Shown: positions 14,807-15,005 of the stretch, one piece after another
Position numbering within the stretch: position 1 is the stretch's first letter
How the letters are laid out: every line of letters starts with the position of its first letter
Source of the DNA: CAZGKW01 sp964526295
GTDB taxonomy: Bacteria; Planctomycetota; Phycisphaerae; FEN-1346
Reading direction: 5' to 3'
Length of the DNA: 15,005 nt
Assembly (NCBI GenBank): GCA_964526295.1
Contig: CAZGKW010000072.1
Location: 1 to 15,005 of the forward strand
Notes under the pieces: generated by a model
The model's input: only the letters and a program-made list of their open reading frames with translations
Told to the model about the DNA's origin: nothing
Databases searched by the model: none
Program-made: the position numbers and the translations under genes

Positions 14807-14880
14807 GCCGCAGAGGTCGCAGAGACCGCTGAGAACAGCCACTTCCTTCCGCAGATGACGCAGATGGTCGCCGATGACGG
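14807..14880. repeat. Dispersed-type intergenic repeat (CGCAGAG / CGCAGATGACG family)
   Basis: The plus strand has GGCCGCAGAGGTCGCAGAGA, then CCGCTGAGAA, then GCAGATGACGCAGATGGTCG and CCGATGACGG. This follows a degenerate period of about 9 bases and matches, from memory, an element common between genes in environmental bacteria, whose other strand translates to the spurious ICVICG...FSAVSA. It is not a gene. Confidence 0.5.
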
Positions 14881-14926
14881 CCGTTGGGCTGCTTTGTCAA
14901 CTTCGCCATCATCCACAAGGGCCGTG

Positions 14927-14954
14927 GCGCGGTGCCCAGTCGCGGGCACCGCGC
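14927..14954 (+). terminator. Perfect 11-bp hairpin after the methyltransferase
   Basis: GCGCGGTGCCC (14927-14937) and GGGCACCGCGC (14944-14954) are exact complements around AGTCGC. No T-run follows. It lies 150 nt after the methyltransferase stop. It could be the transcript end of this run of genes, or a palindrome belonging to the repeat that follows. Confidence 0.4.
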
Positions 14955-15005
14955 GGCGGGCGAACTAATGGAAAGCGCGGCGGGCGAACTAATGGAAAGC
15001 GCGGC
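14951..15005. repeat. 24-bp tandem repeat cut by the window edge
   Basis: The unit GCGCGGCGGGCGAACTAATG plus GAAA occurs at 14951-14974 and, identically, at 14975-14998. A third copy has begun (GCGCGGC) when the window stops. The copies have no spacer and no gene is seen. Confidence 0.85.

Noticed and set aside
14716..14968. Small ORFs in the right-hand gap on both strands
   Set aside because: They fall in the degenerate GCAGAN repeat and hairpin, with no Shine-Dalgarno and with typical spurious translations.
14951..15005. CRISPR array
   Set aside because: The 24-bp units abut with no spacers and no cas gene is present.

Overview
The window is GC-rich bacterial DNA (roughly two thirds G+C by eye), and G/C-ending codons dominate nearly every gene. 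Gene content suggests an uncultured, sugar-degrading bacterium of the Planctomycetes/PVC kind: a cytoplasmic GH78 rhamnosidase, a GH4 NAD-dependent glycosidase, a QueG-like Fe-S protein and an E1-alpha/E1-beta type pyruvate dehydrogenase. No rRNA or other marker gene is present, so this placement is an inference. A 100-N assembly gap and very repetitive edges point to a metagenomic scaffold.

Layout. (1) 1-2509, minus strand: an accessory block. A promoter near 2480-2509 precedes two small unrecognised genes (61 and about 85 aa), followed by a large single-chain restriction-modification enzyme that runs off the left edge. The second small gene has distinctly lower GC3 than its neighbours. (2) 2624-4622, minus strand: a two-gene operon with a good promoter, encoding a QueG-like 4Fe-4S protein and a beta-hydroxyacid dehydrogenase (GarR/3-hydroxyisobutyrate dehydrogenase family). 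(3) 4826-7480, plus strand: a complete GH78 alpha-L-rhamnosidase that ends in a stem-loop whose loop contains the stop codon. (4) 7619-11342, plus strand: pdhA-pdhB-pdhC behind a promoter with a perfect TATAAT. Strong hairpins sit in both junctions. pdhC is interrupted by the N gap inside a Glu/Lys/Ala-rich repeat linker. (5) 11380-14777, plus strand: an exported M14-type zinc carboxypeptidase with an N-terminal beta-rich domain, a GH4 glycosidase and a small O-methyltransferase-like protein, closely spaced. (6) 14778-15005: no gene, but a dispersed-type GCAGAN repeat, a perfect 11-bp hairpin and a 24-bp tandem repeat cut by the window edge.

How the genes may work together (inference): GH78 would release L-rhamnose, and GH4 could act on galactosides or galacturonides. 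The beta-hydroxyacid dehydrogenase could reduce a short semialdehyde from sugar-acid breakdown, and PDH carries pyruvate into acetyl-CoA. This fits pectin or rhamnogalacturonan oligosaccharide use, but no transporter or regulator is present to prove it.

The most informative oddity is the pdhC gap. The 55 bases on its two sides are identical, and the reading frames on the two sides agree with a simple contig-overlap or tandem-repeat explanation. The gap is therefore very probably an assembly artefact inside an intact gene with an unusual charged linker. I did not find convincing evidence of a wholly new defence or mobile system. The least understood part is the pair of small genes leading into the restriction-modification enzyme.
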